A stretch of DNA of 64,000 nt from Dichotomocladium elegans. Its lineage: Eukaryota > Mucoromycota > Mucoromycetes > Mucorales > Lichtheimiaceae. The position numbers and the translations under genes are program-made. Positions 11,197 through 22,226 of this stretch are shown here, in pieces. Numbering within the stretch: the first letter of the stretch is position 1; every line of letters starts with the position of its first letter. The DNA is taken from the NCBI GenBank assembly GCA_025716815.1, contig JAIXMN010000017.1, positions 62,001 to 126,000 on the forward strand. The letters are read 5' to 3'. The notes beneath the pieces are model-generated. The model saw only the letters and a program-made list of their open reading frames with translations, had not been told where the DNA came from and did no database searches.

Positions 11197-12611
11197 CGTG
11201 TGCATGTGTGAGCGTGTGCGTGTGTATGTATACTGATGACACCCGGATTCTATTCTTCAGTTATGTTACAGAGGTTGTTACTTCGTCATGGGGCTTAAGC
11301 GTGACCAAGATCAGGTGTCCTGTCTGCCAGGACCCTATTCCACAAAGCGAGTGGAGTAAATTTGTGCCAAAGAGTGTAGTGGAACACTACAATCGCTTTA
11401 ATCAGCCCTACCGCCGCTACTCAAGGTGCTGCCCACACTGTGACACTGAGGTATCACCTTGTGACTATCATAATCGCGGGTACGTAGTCAGTCCAGAGGG
11501 AAGAAAGAGAGATAGAAAGGGATGGGTGGGTGGGTTTATGTTCAACTATGCTCATAAACACACTGCGCTGACTCTTTTTTCTTTTTAATATATACATGTA
11601 TAAAAGGGATGGCACCCTTCAGTCAGAATCGGTCCATAAAACGCTCAAAGACCTGCTTCAGAAGTGCACTATGGACGGACACGATGATGACATGTGCCAC
11701 ACAACCATACGACACCTGCTACCATTGTTTGAACGTCAGAACTGGAAGAGCCAGTCGCTCGTTGAAATCTATCACCGCACCATCATTGCCATCAAGACAT
11801 TCGAGAACCATGTTCCTATGTGTAACTTTGCAATGACGGTCTCTAAACAAATACTTATGTTTGACATGAAGCCCGACACCTGGCGTCGTCTCCAATTTGC
11901 CCACATTATGTATTTTCCTGTGACGGACTGGTAAGAGCAATCTCAAGTAGGGACTGGAGAGTAGAGGATAAAGAGAGAGAGCTGCAGAAGCCGCAGCAGC
12001 AGCAGCAGCCGCAGCAGCAGCAGCAACATGAAATAGTATATTTACCTTCCGATAGTCCATCATGCCATCAGCCGTTTTGTTTGCAATGCGGTAACCAGAA
12101 GCATGACGGAGAAACATGCGAAGAATACATGCAAGCAGTGGTGGACCGCCGCTGTGGTACACCCGAAGTGATCGAGACGTTCCGATGGCAATTAAAGAAT
12201 AGGTAAATGTTTTCTTTCATTTATGCACCATTTTCATCCACAACATGTCCTCTCTACTTGTAATAAAAACCATGTCTATTCATCATTGTATAGTCGAAAG
12301 TGTCCAAACTGTTCCATTATGATCCATCGTGATGAGGGCTGTAACAAGGTGGATTGCTCATTCTGCGGGTTCTGTTTCTGTTGGGCCTGCCGATCAGCGT
12401 GGTCCGAGGTAGAGTCTGGTTCTGTCTGCGATGGGTGTCATAAAAAACACTGATGATGCATTCTCAGAAATGTGGATTTTATCACTGCGCCGAGGCGCTG
12501 GCTTCGGATCACAAGCCAAGTGGACCTGAAATCTCTGGCACAAAGACCGAACTCGGAGTACCCAACGTGTCTTCCATACAAGCTCGACTCTTTCCGAGCA
12601 TCAACGTATAA
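10692..12611 (+). CDS. Membrane-anchored RBR-type E3 ubiquitin ligase
   Basis: Six exons (10692-11119, 11261-11479, 11607-11930, 12056-12202, 12294-12408, 12468-12611) give 458 residues. Two hydrophobic segments (about 12-31 and 36-64) suggest membrane anchoring. RING1 starts at C117/C120 (CSICFEA) and closes with CPVCQ. The in-between-RING part includes CPSC and FCLQCG from residue 324. The Rcat domain CPNCSIMIHRDEGCNKVDC starts at residue 376, with C389 in the position of the catalytic cysteine that accepts ubiquitin from the E2. So this enzyme should work through a thioester, like parkin or HHARI. An in-frame ATG at 10623 would add 23 residues. The fourth intron (11931-12055) contains a CAG/CCG tract; its acceptor was chosen because it rebuilds the CPSC pair. 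Membrane location and substrates are not known. Confidence 0.85.
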
Positions 12612-12832
12612 ATCCGCCTCTATCTTCCCCCTCATGTATTTTAAACTCCCTCATCAATTCAACTAAATTTGCTCTTGTCTCTTTCTGCTAAAGAAAGACC
12701 GTGCCTTTCTCTTTTGACACAACACAAATGTAAAGAATGAAGACTCTCGCTCTCTCTATATATATCATGCTCCGCTGCTCATCAGCACAGACGACATAAA
12801 CCTCTCTTTTTCCGCAAACCTCATTTACGATC

Positions 12833-13675
12833 ATGGGCCAAGGGCTTTCAAGAGAATCCATTGCGTTTCCGCGGGCAGCACAGCAGCAACAGCCTCGTGC
12901 GTTGTTTCGGCGCCTGCTTTGCCACCGCCGCTATACGAGTCCTCCCCAGACTCTCCTCTCAGTCCGCACCACGTCCGAGACCCGTCCCGGCCGCCGTACC
13001 CGCAGCGTCCTCGATCCGGCTGCATTCCGGCGCAGTCCCCAACGGTTTGCCGGCCTGTCGAGGGTCCCTCAGGATCATCAGCTCAGAGACGGGCCGAACG
13101 TTTATCTGCTGCCGTCGACGGTCTGCCCTGGTGGGAGCCACCATTGTCGTCGTCTTTACCGACATCATCACCGCGCCTTGTCGCTCCCCGGTGGTGTTGC
13201 TGCGCAGGATGTGGGTCATTCGGCTACGGATGGAGCCGCTCGTCACCGTCCATCCGAAGAGAGACAATGGCCCGTCGAGCAGCCGAGCTTGTACTACAAC
13301 ACCCGCCCTGACTCACCACCCACGGTCGACGCGGACGCGGACCACGCTAATGAAGACGATTACCGGCCCTACACGTATGGAGAAGTCATGTGGTTCTCTC
13401 AGGTCATCGCTCCGGGAATGCCCCGACAACACCTGTCGCAGTCAAGGATGGATGCATCTATACCCACCCTCCGGTGGTCTCAAATTGCTGGTGCAGCAGC
13501 AGCTGTTGACCAAACAGTTGCCCAAGACGAATGCGCAGTGTGTCTGGAAGAATTCAAACCAGACGATCTGGTCAGACTTCTCAGGTGCTCCCATCCTTTC
13601 CACCAGATTTGTATTGATCGATGGCTAAGAAACATGGACATCTCGTGTCCGGTCTGCCGTTCTGTACCTATCTGA
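12833..13675 (+). CDS. RING-H2 finger protein, possibly N-myristoylated
   Basis: A single frame of 280 residues ends in a textbook RING-H2 domain: CAVC from residue 234, then LLRCSHPFHQIC and SCPVC, giving the C3H2C3 ligand order. Such proteins are E3 ubiquitin ligases that bind an E2. The start MGQGLSRES fits the N-myristoylation signal (Gly2, Ser6), which would tether it to membranes. The middle (about residues 30-150) is arginine- and histidine-rich and looks like an off-frame reading. In the same span a different frame (12919-13311) is open and reads as an ordinary proline/serine-rich protein with a PPLY motif. A hidden intron or a frameshift is therefore possible. The C-terminal half from about residue 150 is secure; the N-terminal half is not. 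Confidence 0.7.
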   Translation: MGQGLSRESIAFPRAAQQQQPRALFRRLLCHRRYTSPPQTLLSVRTTSETRPGRRTRSVLDPAAFRRSPQRFAGLSRVPQDHQLRDGPNVYLLPSTVCPGGSHHCRRLYRHHHRALSLPGGVAAQDVGHSATDGAARHRPSEERQWPVEQPSLYYNTRPDSPPTVDADADHANEDDYRPYTYGEVMWFSQVIAPGMPRQHLSQSRMDASIPTLRWSQIAGAAAAVDQTVAQDECAVCLEEFKPDDLVRLLRCSHPFHQICIDRWLRNMDISCPVCRSVPI

Positions 13676-13832
13676 AGATCGCAAGCGTTCTCCTCACCCA
13701 GAGAGAGAGAAAAAAAAAACGAGCCAGTGGAGGTGAAGGGCGTCTGATCATGGGCTTCAATGACAGCCATCCGTTCCCAATCTCTCAATCTTTCGCTTTT
13801 ACCCTTTATTCCAGTGAAGAATAATTCTATTA

Positions 13833-15608
13833 TCATTGTACGATAGCCAAACAGAATAATGAATTATCCTTCAACAACAACGATTTTCCATCCTTGCTCC
13901 ATGAGAATTTGCGCACCGAGAAGTCAGCTACAGAAAAACAAAAAGTGCATCATCAATAACTGCACCATGCGATCGATTGTTTTCGTCGACGACATACATG
14001 CTTTGGTTGTTAATACTCGGACACCCGCCGGATCGCGTTCAATAAGATACACATAGTGGTTATTACAGTTCATGGCCAGCATGTCAGGGTTTGTAGGATT
14101 CCAAGCAAGCTGCCGAATCACTTGCTGTTGTAGGACAACCATGGTGCAGGACAGCGTACTGATATCCCAGAGCCATGCCACGGTCGGCATCCCTTCTATT
14201 AATGAAATGAGACTCTGGCCTCGGCCGATCATGGGTTTCTTTTTTACCATCGCGTGTGATCAAATATCGACTGTCAGAACTGAACTGACAAAAGCCGACG
14301 CCGATTTTCGGGTTAGGTGAACTATATTCAGGCCGTAACATGGGTATATTGAAAGGTCGACGGGCTACGGCATCGTCTGTCGAGTTACGTATTGAAGGTT
14401 AAAAGCGCCGTATCGCATACGATCACTCACTTGCGCTCCTATCTCACTTTACATTTGGGCACTTGGCTAACCGATTTCGGCAATGAATTTTCTTGACACA
14501 CTTTGACCTTCAACAAGACCAAATCAGGAACTTGAATCTTCTCCTTCTCCCTCTCTTGCCCATTCGACTTGAATGCTTACATGTTTATGGCGCTGATCAA
14601 GGGTCGTTGAATGCACAAGTTCGCCTACAGCACTCCAGTCGGCTGTACGCAATATCCGAACCTGTTCACCCCCATGTTTAGCGCAGCTACGGATTGGTTC
14701 CGCCGCTCTTATTTGCCCATTGTTTACCTTTTGATCATAACTCCCAATAGCCAGTAATTGCGAATCTGGGCTCCAGGCCACGGTTTTGATTCCCAAACCA
14801 TGGTCATAGGCTTGATAGGACGCAAGCAAACTGCCGTCAGGTCGATACACGAGTAATCTATACTATATTGTAGCTTGTGGGTAATCGCCCCCAAAGAAAC
14901 GCGAAATAAAAAAAAATTGCTTACGTAGAGCGGATGGTCCCATATGGCCAAGCAGCTGCTATCAGGCGACCATCGCATGTTAGCAAGATCGCTCGTGTCT
15001 GTACTGAAGCGTGTCAAGAGACCGGTTCCAGATGGATTATAGATTCCAATGGCATCCTTGCCCTGGTGACTTTCCACGATTGCCATGTAGTTCTTATCTG
15101 GACTGCATTCACAGCCCTTGTCATAAAACTTTGGATATTTGATGTATCGCACTTGTTGATCCACAAGCATCCAAACCGCAATCCGAAGCTTGATAATAGT
15201 ATTTGAGTCAATGATGCACCAACGGTCTCCTGTCCACACACACCCCCCCAAAAAAAAAGAAAGGAACAAGAAACGTACTTTTTCCTCTGAACTGCACAGA
15301 ATCGTCGTCGTGTCTGCACCCCACCAAACGCGGGTGAGCCCTGTTTCGGTTATTTTACCGCGCCAATGCGTGTCGGCCAAAGACCATACTTGAATGACGC
15401 CTTTCAGAAAGTTGACGGTCAGGATGCATTTCGAGTTCGGAGACCATGCCACATGCTGGATAGGATGGATAGCTTCAAACACATGGAGAATGGCAGGTTC
15501 GGAGGCGTTTGTGCGAATCACGAGGCGTTCGTTGACCGCGCTCGCGATATAGGCGCTATCGGATGAGACGGTACATTGCTGCGAGGAATAGAAATGACTC
15601 GTGTGCAT
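13833..15608 (-). CDS. WRAP73/WDR8-like WD40-repeat protein
   Basis: Eight minus-strand exons join in phase: 15608-15279, 15188-14925, 14862-14728, 14661-14581, 14537-14453, 14376-14248, 14195-13998 and 13927-13833, giving 438 residues (human WRAP73 has about 460). It follows WRAP73 end to end: [82 protein letters not shown] and [12 protein letters not shown]73 family proteins act at centrosomes and spindle poles with Ssx2ip/Msd1-type partners and help anchor microtubules (family knowledge). The start at 15608 is chosen because its spacing to [12 protein letters not shown] matches the family; an in-frame ATG at 15653 is possible. The intron between exons 4 and 5 is only 43 bases and is the weakest junction. 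Confidence 0.9.
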
Positions 15609-15767
15609 AGAGTAAAGGGATTGTTCATCAATGCACAACCGCACACACACCAATGAAAAGGAGAGAAAAAAGAATGTCTGAGTATGAGAGGAATGGAAGG
15701 AAAAGGAGGTGAATGTCCCAAGAAAGCGGCGGCGGTAACCTTATGCGCGAAATTTTTTTTTTCTTTG

Positions 15768-16073
15768 CTAGATCATGTAGCGGGCGCATGCAACAAGTAG
15801 CATAACCCAGGCTGTCGCAAACAGGACAAGCAGGATAACAGGTAATAGAAAGACGCCTCCCACAATGATAATCACCATCTGCAGGCCGCACACTACTGCT
15901 GTCGCTATCAACGCCAATCCCGCAAAACTAGCAGCCATGGAGGTCACGAATGTGATGAACGGAAGGGCCGCGATGCTTGTGAAGAAATAGATGACGAAGC
16001 GCAAGGCCGGATACATCCGCCTCCAATGATAAATGAACCGTCCGTGGGAATCTTCACCGCCCGTGTCGTCCAT
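15768..16073 (-). CDS. Small hydrophobic membrane protein, promethin-like at best
   Basis: An intronless frame encodes 101 residues. After a polar start (MDDTGGEDSHGR) and an aromatic/basic stretch, nearly all of residues 24-101 is hydrophobic, with glycine and proline breaks (ALPFITF, LLPVILL). That could form two long hairpins or three to four membrane spans. This resembles seipin-partner proteins of the promethin/LDAF1/LDO type, which sit on lipid droplets, but the similarity is general and weak. It lies 102 bases after the stop of the BCL7-like gene and 160 bases before the ATG of the WRAP73-like gene, all on one strand. An in-frame ATG at 16106 would add 11 residues. Confidence 0.65.
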   Translation of the reverse strand: MDDTGGEDSHGRFIYHWRRMYPALRFVIYFFTSIAALPFITFVTSMAASFAGLALIATAVVCGLQMVIIIVGGVFLLPVILLVLFATAWVMLLVACARYMI

Positions 16074-16174
16074 AAGAAAGAAAGAAAGAAAGAAAGACTC
16101 ACACACGCATACAAGACATGTAAAGAAATCAAATACTGAATTATATGATAAATAAACGCGGTGATGAAAAATTG

Positions 16175-16927
16175 CTATAGGACTTGGTTCTCCACGTCCT
16201 CTTCTCGCGGATGCACATGTGGATTCGCTGCTGGGTTCATGGAAGGATCGTTGATATCATTCTCTTCTTCTGGCTCTGCCATCAACTGCTGTTCAGACCC
16301 AACGTCGGATGACACATCATCGAGCTTGGGTGTAGTTGACCGGCCTTCCTCCTCGTCATCCAATTTACTCTGCAATGTCGAAGCCAATGAAACCGTTACC
16401 GGTGGGTCTATTGGCAGAGTGTGTCCCTCAGGAAGTTGCTAATATATATATATATATACCCCTTCGATGATGAGTATTCCTTCCTCTCTTTCAAAGATCC
16501 TTTCCATCCCTCGTCTTGATATATATATATATATACTTATGCATCTATACCTTTTCAGCTTCGGTCATTTCAATTTCGGCCACCACCTCTTCTTCTTCTT
16601 CCTCTTCGTCTTCAAACACGATCGGTTTGTCCGCTAAATAAGCACGTAATAAACGTAAGCATCCTACCTTTTTTTTCTTACAGACATACACATGCATCAA
16701 AACCGTTTACATTTGACCCATTTGTATGTGTTGACGTTTTTTGCGCGCGAGAGGGGAGCCCATTTCTTTTCCCTGTAGAAATAGATTCGCATTGCATAAG
16801 CATCGCTAAATTATTTTCTTGAGTAAATCAGCTTGCATTACCAAGCCTGGACAGGTTGTGATAATGCGCGTGCGAGACGATCGTTGTCTGATGAGTTGTA
16901 TTTTCGCTCGCGATTTCGATTGTTCAT
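16175..16927 (-). CDS. BCL7-domain protein, probable SWI/SNF subunit
   Basis: Four minus-strand exons, 16927-16842, 16772-16711, 16633-16551 and 16438-16175, give 164 residues. Joining exons 1-3 yields VQAWEKKWAPL followed by NVNTYKWVKSDKP. This matches the BCL7 N-terminal block of animals (KVRKWEKKWVTVGDTSL.IYKWVPV in human, recalled). BCL7 proteins bind the nucleosome acidic patch as subunits of BAF/SWI/SNF remodelling complexes. The rest is strongly acidic (a run of seven Glu near residue 60) and looks disordered. The family call rests on about 35 residues, but they appear only after two introns are removed at good splice sites, which makes chance unlikely. No ATG-started frame shows the domain. 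It heads a same-strand run of three genes. Confidence 0.75.
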
Positions 16928-17289
16928 AATTCCCTTTCCAGAAAATGAAATAAAATGAAGAAAAAAGGGAAAGACGACTGCCCTGAGAGAGGCTAAATGC
17001 CCAACGGCGTATGAGTTGGCAGGCTGGTGACTTTGAAATTGTTCCGTGTTTAAACAACGCTTTGCCCTGATAGCTCATCCATTAGACCAATTTGTGCTTT
17101 TTCCATATTATCCATGCGCTGGACAAAGATGGCCTATTTGAAAGCAGATACCCGCTGAATCCTGCCTTGCCCATGCGTGCTCCGTGCAGATGTGGGCTTA
17201 TCTTTGATATTGGCACCTAGTCACCCTCGGAAGCAGAAGGCTCACAAGTTCATACGAGTTAGAGAATAGATGGGGTCATTTCTTCAAAG

Positions 17290-18920
17290 TTCTCAAAGCT
17301 CGTTAACCAATATGAAGGAGCTAAATGAACAAGTTGCCCTACTGTAGCATATACGCAACACCAGCTTTTCGTGTGATTCTCGCCATCCGCGTGGCCGTGG
17401 AAAGACTGTCAAAGTTCGAATACGAGGCGTTCCTAACCCTTTCTTGTCTTTGTCTAGAGGAGTCTCGGCATACGATCTAGCTCCGCTTCTCTCTCGGGCA
17501 CCTATGAACAACCTTTCCTTCCTCCTTACGCAAAAAAAGGAATCTCGATCCAGTGTACACCTCTCGAGATACTTGGGTTAGGCTGATATCGTTATCTACA
17601 GAGGATCCGGAATATCGGAAGGTTGCAGAACGGAACAAGTCGGTATGATAGAGTGACCTATTGCCTTTTACGTTGCTCTTGACAACTGACGAAAACTGCT
17701 CAAGCGGATTGAGTTCAGGCAAGTATGGTGGAACATAAGCCCATCGATATCCTCGACACTCGATGAATTTAGCGATATTCTCAGCCTTATAGATATGTGC
17801 ATTATCCACTACCAAATAACGGCCCTTCATATGTTCATATCTATCCATCTCATCCCTCGTAACTTAAGAAAGCTGAGATCATGCCCAGTTAGAGTTCCTT
17901 TGCTCGTACTTTCAGATTGACCTACCCGCTTTCTTTTCTTGGTTGGTGGCTACCGGAGTCTCAGGCCACATTTAATGATGCCTGATGCTGAGATTGCTCC
18001 CACGGTGGTGGTTGTCTTTGGTATGGTGGCCACTGCAGGAGTGCCTTTCTTGGACCATGCCATGCCGTGTTTCATATTAGTCTGGAATCCAGACTCATCA
18101 AGGAAACGCAGTTTTCTAAAGTCGATGTCGGTCCTGCCCCATCTGCACACCCAGCCAAGGCGCTGTTGGATCTTCGCAGCACTCTTCCTGTCTACAGGCT
18201 GAAATCAAGCCATTTCCAATGACGAGTTGCATTTCGTTTTTCATAAATCGACGGAGCGCCGTTTTAGATACTTTGAGGCGCACGAATCTTTGGAGCAGTT
18301 GCTATATCAACTGCTCTAGGACAATGGATGGATTCTCATCAATGCATTCTAAAATGACGCTCTCATGCTCTCATTGAGAATACGCGAACGATACCCCCCG
18401 CGTTAGGTTTCTTAAAGATGCTTTCAGGGTCCTTCTCGTACTCTAGTGCCCATCGCTGCTGAACGAACGAACATGAATTCCTAGTATCTGATGCAGTCAA
18501 GACCTTCTCGAGCATCCGTTTGAAAAATCTGACCTTGCAGTATACGCTGTGTAACTGCGCTTGATCCCCCGCTTTTTTCATCCGAATGTTTGTATCCTTT
18601 CGCTTGGGAATGCGTGTGGTAATAAGCTCTGCAAGATATGCTACGCAGATATTTAATGCGAGAACAAACGGATTGCAGAGTACATTTCCTCATCAACAGC
18701 ATGTCCTTGGCCGTCTTTATAGAAGATAGGTTGCTCATTTCAGAATGTAAAAGTGTATAAAAGAGATGGAAGCGACCTCTTTCGGTGGATGCATGTGATA
18801 TTTACTTTGTCGTCAATTGGGCAAAAGGCGATTCAATTCTTGTGATCCTGCGACTTCCCAGAACTGGCAGGGTGCGACTTTTGATTTTGGAAACTGTCAC
18901 AAAGCTTGGGCAGTTTTGCC
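17290..18920 (-). mobile_element. Degenerate IS630/Tc1-type DDE transposon, copy B
   Basis: Reading the minus strand, fragments of one transposase occur in order: a helix-turn-helix region (18738-18363, with WALEYEKDPESIFKKPN), the first catalytic block LDESGFQTNMKHGMAWSKKG (18150-17950), and the second and third blocks VVDNAHIYKAENI and YLPELNPLEQF (17848-17600). These are the D, D and E positions of the IS630/Tc1/mariner superfamily. Frameshifts and stops separate the pieces, so it is dead. It is the most complete of three related copies in this window. A TATAAAAGAG box at about 18755 and an outer segment near 18860-18895 are shared with the other copies. I could not define terminal inverted repeats; the left boundary is approximate. 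Confidence 0.8.
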
Positions 18921-20456
18921 TACTAATGACGCCGGCAATGCAGGATCTTTTAATGAAACGTGATACTGGATGTGTGACTCGGCTATCAGAAAACCTTAAT
19001 ATCCCTTACTAATGTTCAAAACCTCGTTTTTTTTTTCTTGCGAGATTACTCTCCGATCCGGTCTATTGACCTCATCCTCGATGACCACCATTCATCAGCA
19101 CGAGGTTGACACTCTCCTATTGTGGAAACCATAATGAATATAGGAAACGAGTGGAAAAGAGAAGACATTCTTGGAGGAGGAAACACACACACACACACAC
19201 GAGTATATATATGTGTGTATGGCCTCAAAGAGGGAACGGCGCAGATCGGATAACTGAACATTGGTCGTCTCTCTCTCTCTTGATGGGTTGCAGTAGGAAC
19301 AGGAGCAGGAGAAGGATGAAAAGCTTTTAGTGTCCCTAACTCTGCCATCCCACTCCATACCACGCTTCTAAGAACAGACGATATGGGGACTTTCTCTCCC
19401 AAGTCCACGCATCTTATAAACGTCGGATGGATATACGATGCTATATGAAATAAAAAAAAAAGGTTGCTGTTGCTCTTCCGATCCGACCCTGAAAAAAAAA
19501 AAGGCCGGAACAATCGGGATGACAAGCCCGCTAAAAAAGCTGATTATGACGGATGTCATGTGCATCCTGCTCAGATTTTGGTAACCCTTCCTCCCCTGTC
19601 CCCCACCACCACGCAATGGATCCGGATGGATGACAAAAATTGAGGATGGTGGATGGAGGTGTGTGTGTTCTTGCCTAGGGGACACGAACAACAGGTTAGG
19701 TTTTATGCCTTGATATCTCCCCAGAACGATGGGCATGGAAGCCCAACATTTTTTGAATCCTTGCCAATGGCCCCACCCTTCCTTTCTCATGCTCGTCGGG
19801 AAATAAAATGTAGTGATCTGCGGGCAATCAATTGGCACGAAATCACCCGCGTTTTCCCCAGCTCTTTCGTTAGTCTCCCAGGGTTAGAAAAGAAAGAGTT
19901 GCAGAATCGGGTCGGAGGAACAGAGACGAAAAAAAAAAAGCAAACCAGCGAAAAGGAAAAGTGGGGGGGGGGAGAGAGGGAGAGCAATGATCCACCATGT
20001 TTACATGCCAGAATGGGCTTGTCAAGCAGTGAGCTCTGAAGGGCTTGTGGACGCCTGCATACGTGGGCGCTTTTCCAGGCGTGTATATATATTTTTTTGT
20101 GTGTGTGTGTGCGTGAATCGGCCAAGTTCGGCGCATGTGAAAATGTGACGACTACCTAAATTTTTCCCACATCTTCCCGCGGCGAAATGTGTGTGGTGCA
20201 TGTATTGCATGCTTGTGCTGTGTGCTGTGAGGGAGTGAATGAGCGTGAGTGCATACGTTGCCGTGTGAGTGAGCGAGCGAGCGTGTGAGAAGAGCGGCCC
20301 TCCCCCCCCCACTTTTTTTTTTACTTTTCGTCTGACGGGTCGCTTATTCCGATTACAAAAAGGTATTACTCCCACTAAAGATCCATTTCTTTTCTATCTT
20401 TCTCTCTCTCTCTGTTGAGACCCTTATACCTCCTTAGACCTTTCTTGCATTCCATC
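18921..20456. other. Intergenic region upstream of succinyl-CoA ligase
   Basis: No gene is supported. The open frames here come from purine/pyrimidine-rich and simple-repeat DNA: CA/TG runs at 19183-19220 and 20097-20115, poly-A/poly-T at 19030 and 19450-19500, and a C-run at 20303. It probably includes the promoter of the gene starting at 20457, whose leader is CT-rich (20385-20415). Confidence 0.5.
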
Positions 20457-22226
20457 ATGTTCCGCTCCCTTCGCTCTGCATCTGCCCTCGCCGCCCGCAC
20501 CTCAATGGTAATCAGTGTCATCGCTTTCCTGTACACGCAAGCCGTAGCTGATGCATAAACTCTTATTTTGTTCCCGTCCCCTAGGCCGCTCGCGCACCTG
20601 TCCAACAGCAGCAAAAGCGTTTTCTTAACATTCATGAATATCTCTCTGTTGAACTTTTGCGCAAGTACGGTATCAATGCCCCTCGCGGCCAGGTCGCCAA
20701 AACTCCACAGGAGGCTTTCGAAATTGCAAAGCGTCTTGGTAAGTCTCGGGTGGGAAATTGGCCGACCGGAGCAGGAAAAAAATAAAAAAAGTGGGACATT
20801 TTGCGAAACAAAAAAGAAAAGAGGGAACCACGTCAATCTGATAAAAACTATCTGCAGGCTCAGACGATCTTGTCATCAAGGCTCAGGTTCTTGCTGGTGG
20901 TCGCGGCAAGGGTACCTTTGATAGCGGTTACAAGGGCGGTGTCAAGACGTTCTCGACGTGAGTAGCTTTTTTCTTTCTCTCCTTCGGTTGGGCACCATTT
21001 TTTTTTCAGGAGCCATCGGGAAAATAAGGGTAGACGACGAGCGTTTATGCTGACAATTTAAAATTCATTTCTAGTCCCGAGGAAGGACGGGCGCTTGCTG
21101 AAAAAATGCTTGGTCATAAACTGATCACCAAGCAGACCGGTGCTGCTGGCAAGCCTTGCAACGCGGTTTACATCTGCGAGCGCAAATATGCGCGTAACGA
21201 ATACTACTTTGCAATTCTGATGGATCGCAAGGCTGCTGGTCCTGTCGTTGTTGCTTCGTCAGAGGGTGGTGTTGATATCGAAACCGTTGCGAAGGAGAAT
21301 CCTGACGCGATTGTGACCATGCCGGTGGACATCAAGGTTGGCTTGACTTCCGAGCAGGCCAAAGAGCTTGCCCAGCGTGTCGGTTTCAGTCCCGTTGCTG
21401 TGGATAAGGCTGCCGAGACATTCCAGAACCTGTACAAGCTCTTCATTGAAAAGGATGCTACCCAGGTCGAGATCAATCCTTTGTCTGAATCGTCCGACCA
21501 TGAGGTGCTGTGCATGGACGCGAAGCTGAACTTTGACGACAATGCCGATTTCAGACAGAAGGACGTCTTTAGCCTCCGTGATTTCTCTCAGGAGGACAGC
21601 CGTGAGACCGCTGCTGCCAAGTACAACCTCAACTACATTGGTTTGGACGGACAGATTGGCTGCTTGGGTACGTTTCGCAGAAGGAAGAGGAGATGAAAGC
21701 GGTGAGCTAATACAATGAGGAATCATGGGGAATCTAGTCAACGGTGCTGGTCTTGCCATGGCCACGATGGATATCATTCAACTCCATGGTGGCAAACCCG
21801 CCAACTTCTTGGATGTGGGCGGTGCTGCAACGCCTGAGGCTGTCAAGGCCGCGTTTGAGATCATCACCTCGGATCCCCAGGTCACCTCCGCCTTCGTCAA
21901 CATCTTTGGTGGTATCATGCGCTGCGACATCATCGCTCAGGGTATTATCGCTGCTGCGAAGGAACTTGACTTGAAGATTCCTCTTGTCGTTCGATTGCAG
22001 GGCACCAAGGTCGAGGAGGCCAAGAAACTAGTACGTGCTGAACGTGCCGTTTTCGTTGAATATACTCATACTGATTATTGCTTTCTCCCTGGTATGATAG
22101 ATTGCCGAGTCTGGACTGAAGATCTTTGCCAATGATGACCTTGACCTCGCTGCTCAAAAGGTCGTCAAGTTCTCTGACATTGTCAAGACTGCCAGAGACG
22201 CCGACATCAATGTCACTTTCAACTAA
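20457..22226 (+). CDS. LSC2: Succinyl-CoA ligase beta subunit, mitochondrial
   Basis: Six exons (20457-20507, 20585-20738, 20858-20957, 21075-21667, 21738-22030, 22101-22226) give 438 residues. The first 25 or so, rich in Arg, Ser and Ala ([17 protein letters not shown]), form a mitochondrial presequence. The mature part starts [17 protein letters not shown] and includes [50 protein letters not shown] and [14 protein letters not shown], covering the ATP-grasp and CoA-ligase domains. With the alpha subunit it converts succinyl-CoA to succinate in the TCA cycle with substrate-level phosphorylation. Whether it prefers ADP or GDP was not judged. The first intron splits the presequence from the enzyme. 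All introns are GT-AG and all phases fit. Confidence 0.97.

Noticed and set aside
11931..11950. A 20-base intron in the RBR gene that would keep a poly-Gln stretch in the protein
   Set aside because: Too short for the spliceosome, and the longer intron to 12055 rebuilds a CPSC zinc pair.
19046..20375. Several 70-160-codon frames upstream of LSC2
   Set aside because: They run through simple repeats and homopolymers and overlap each other on both strands.
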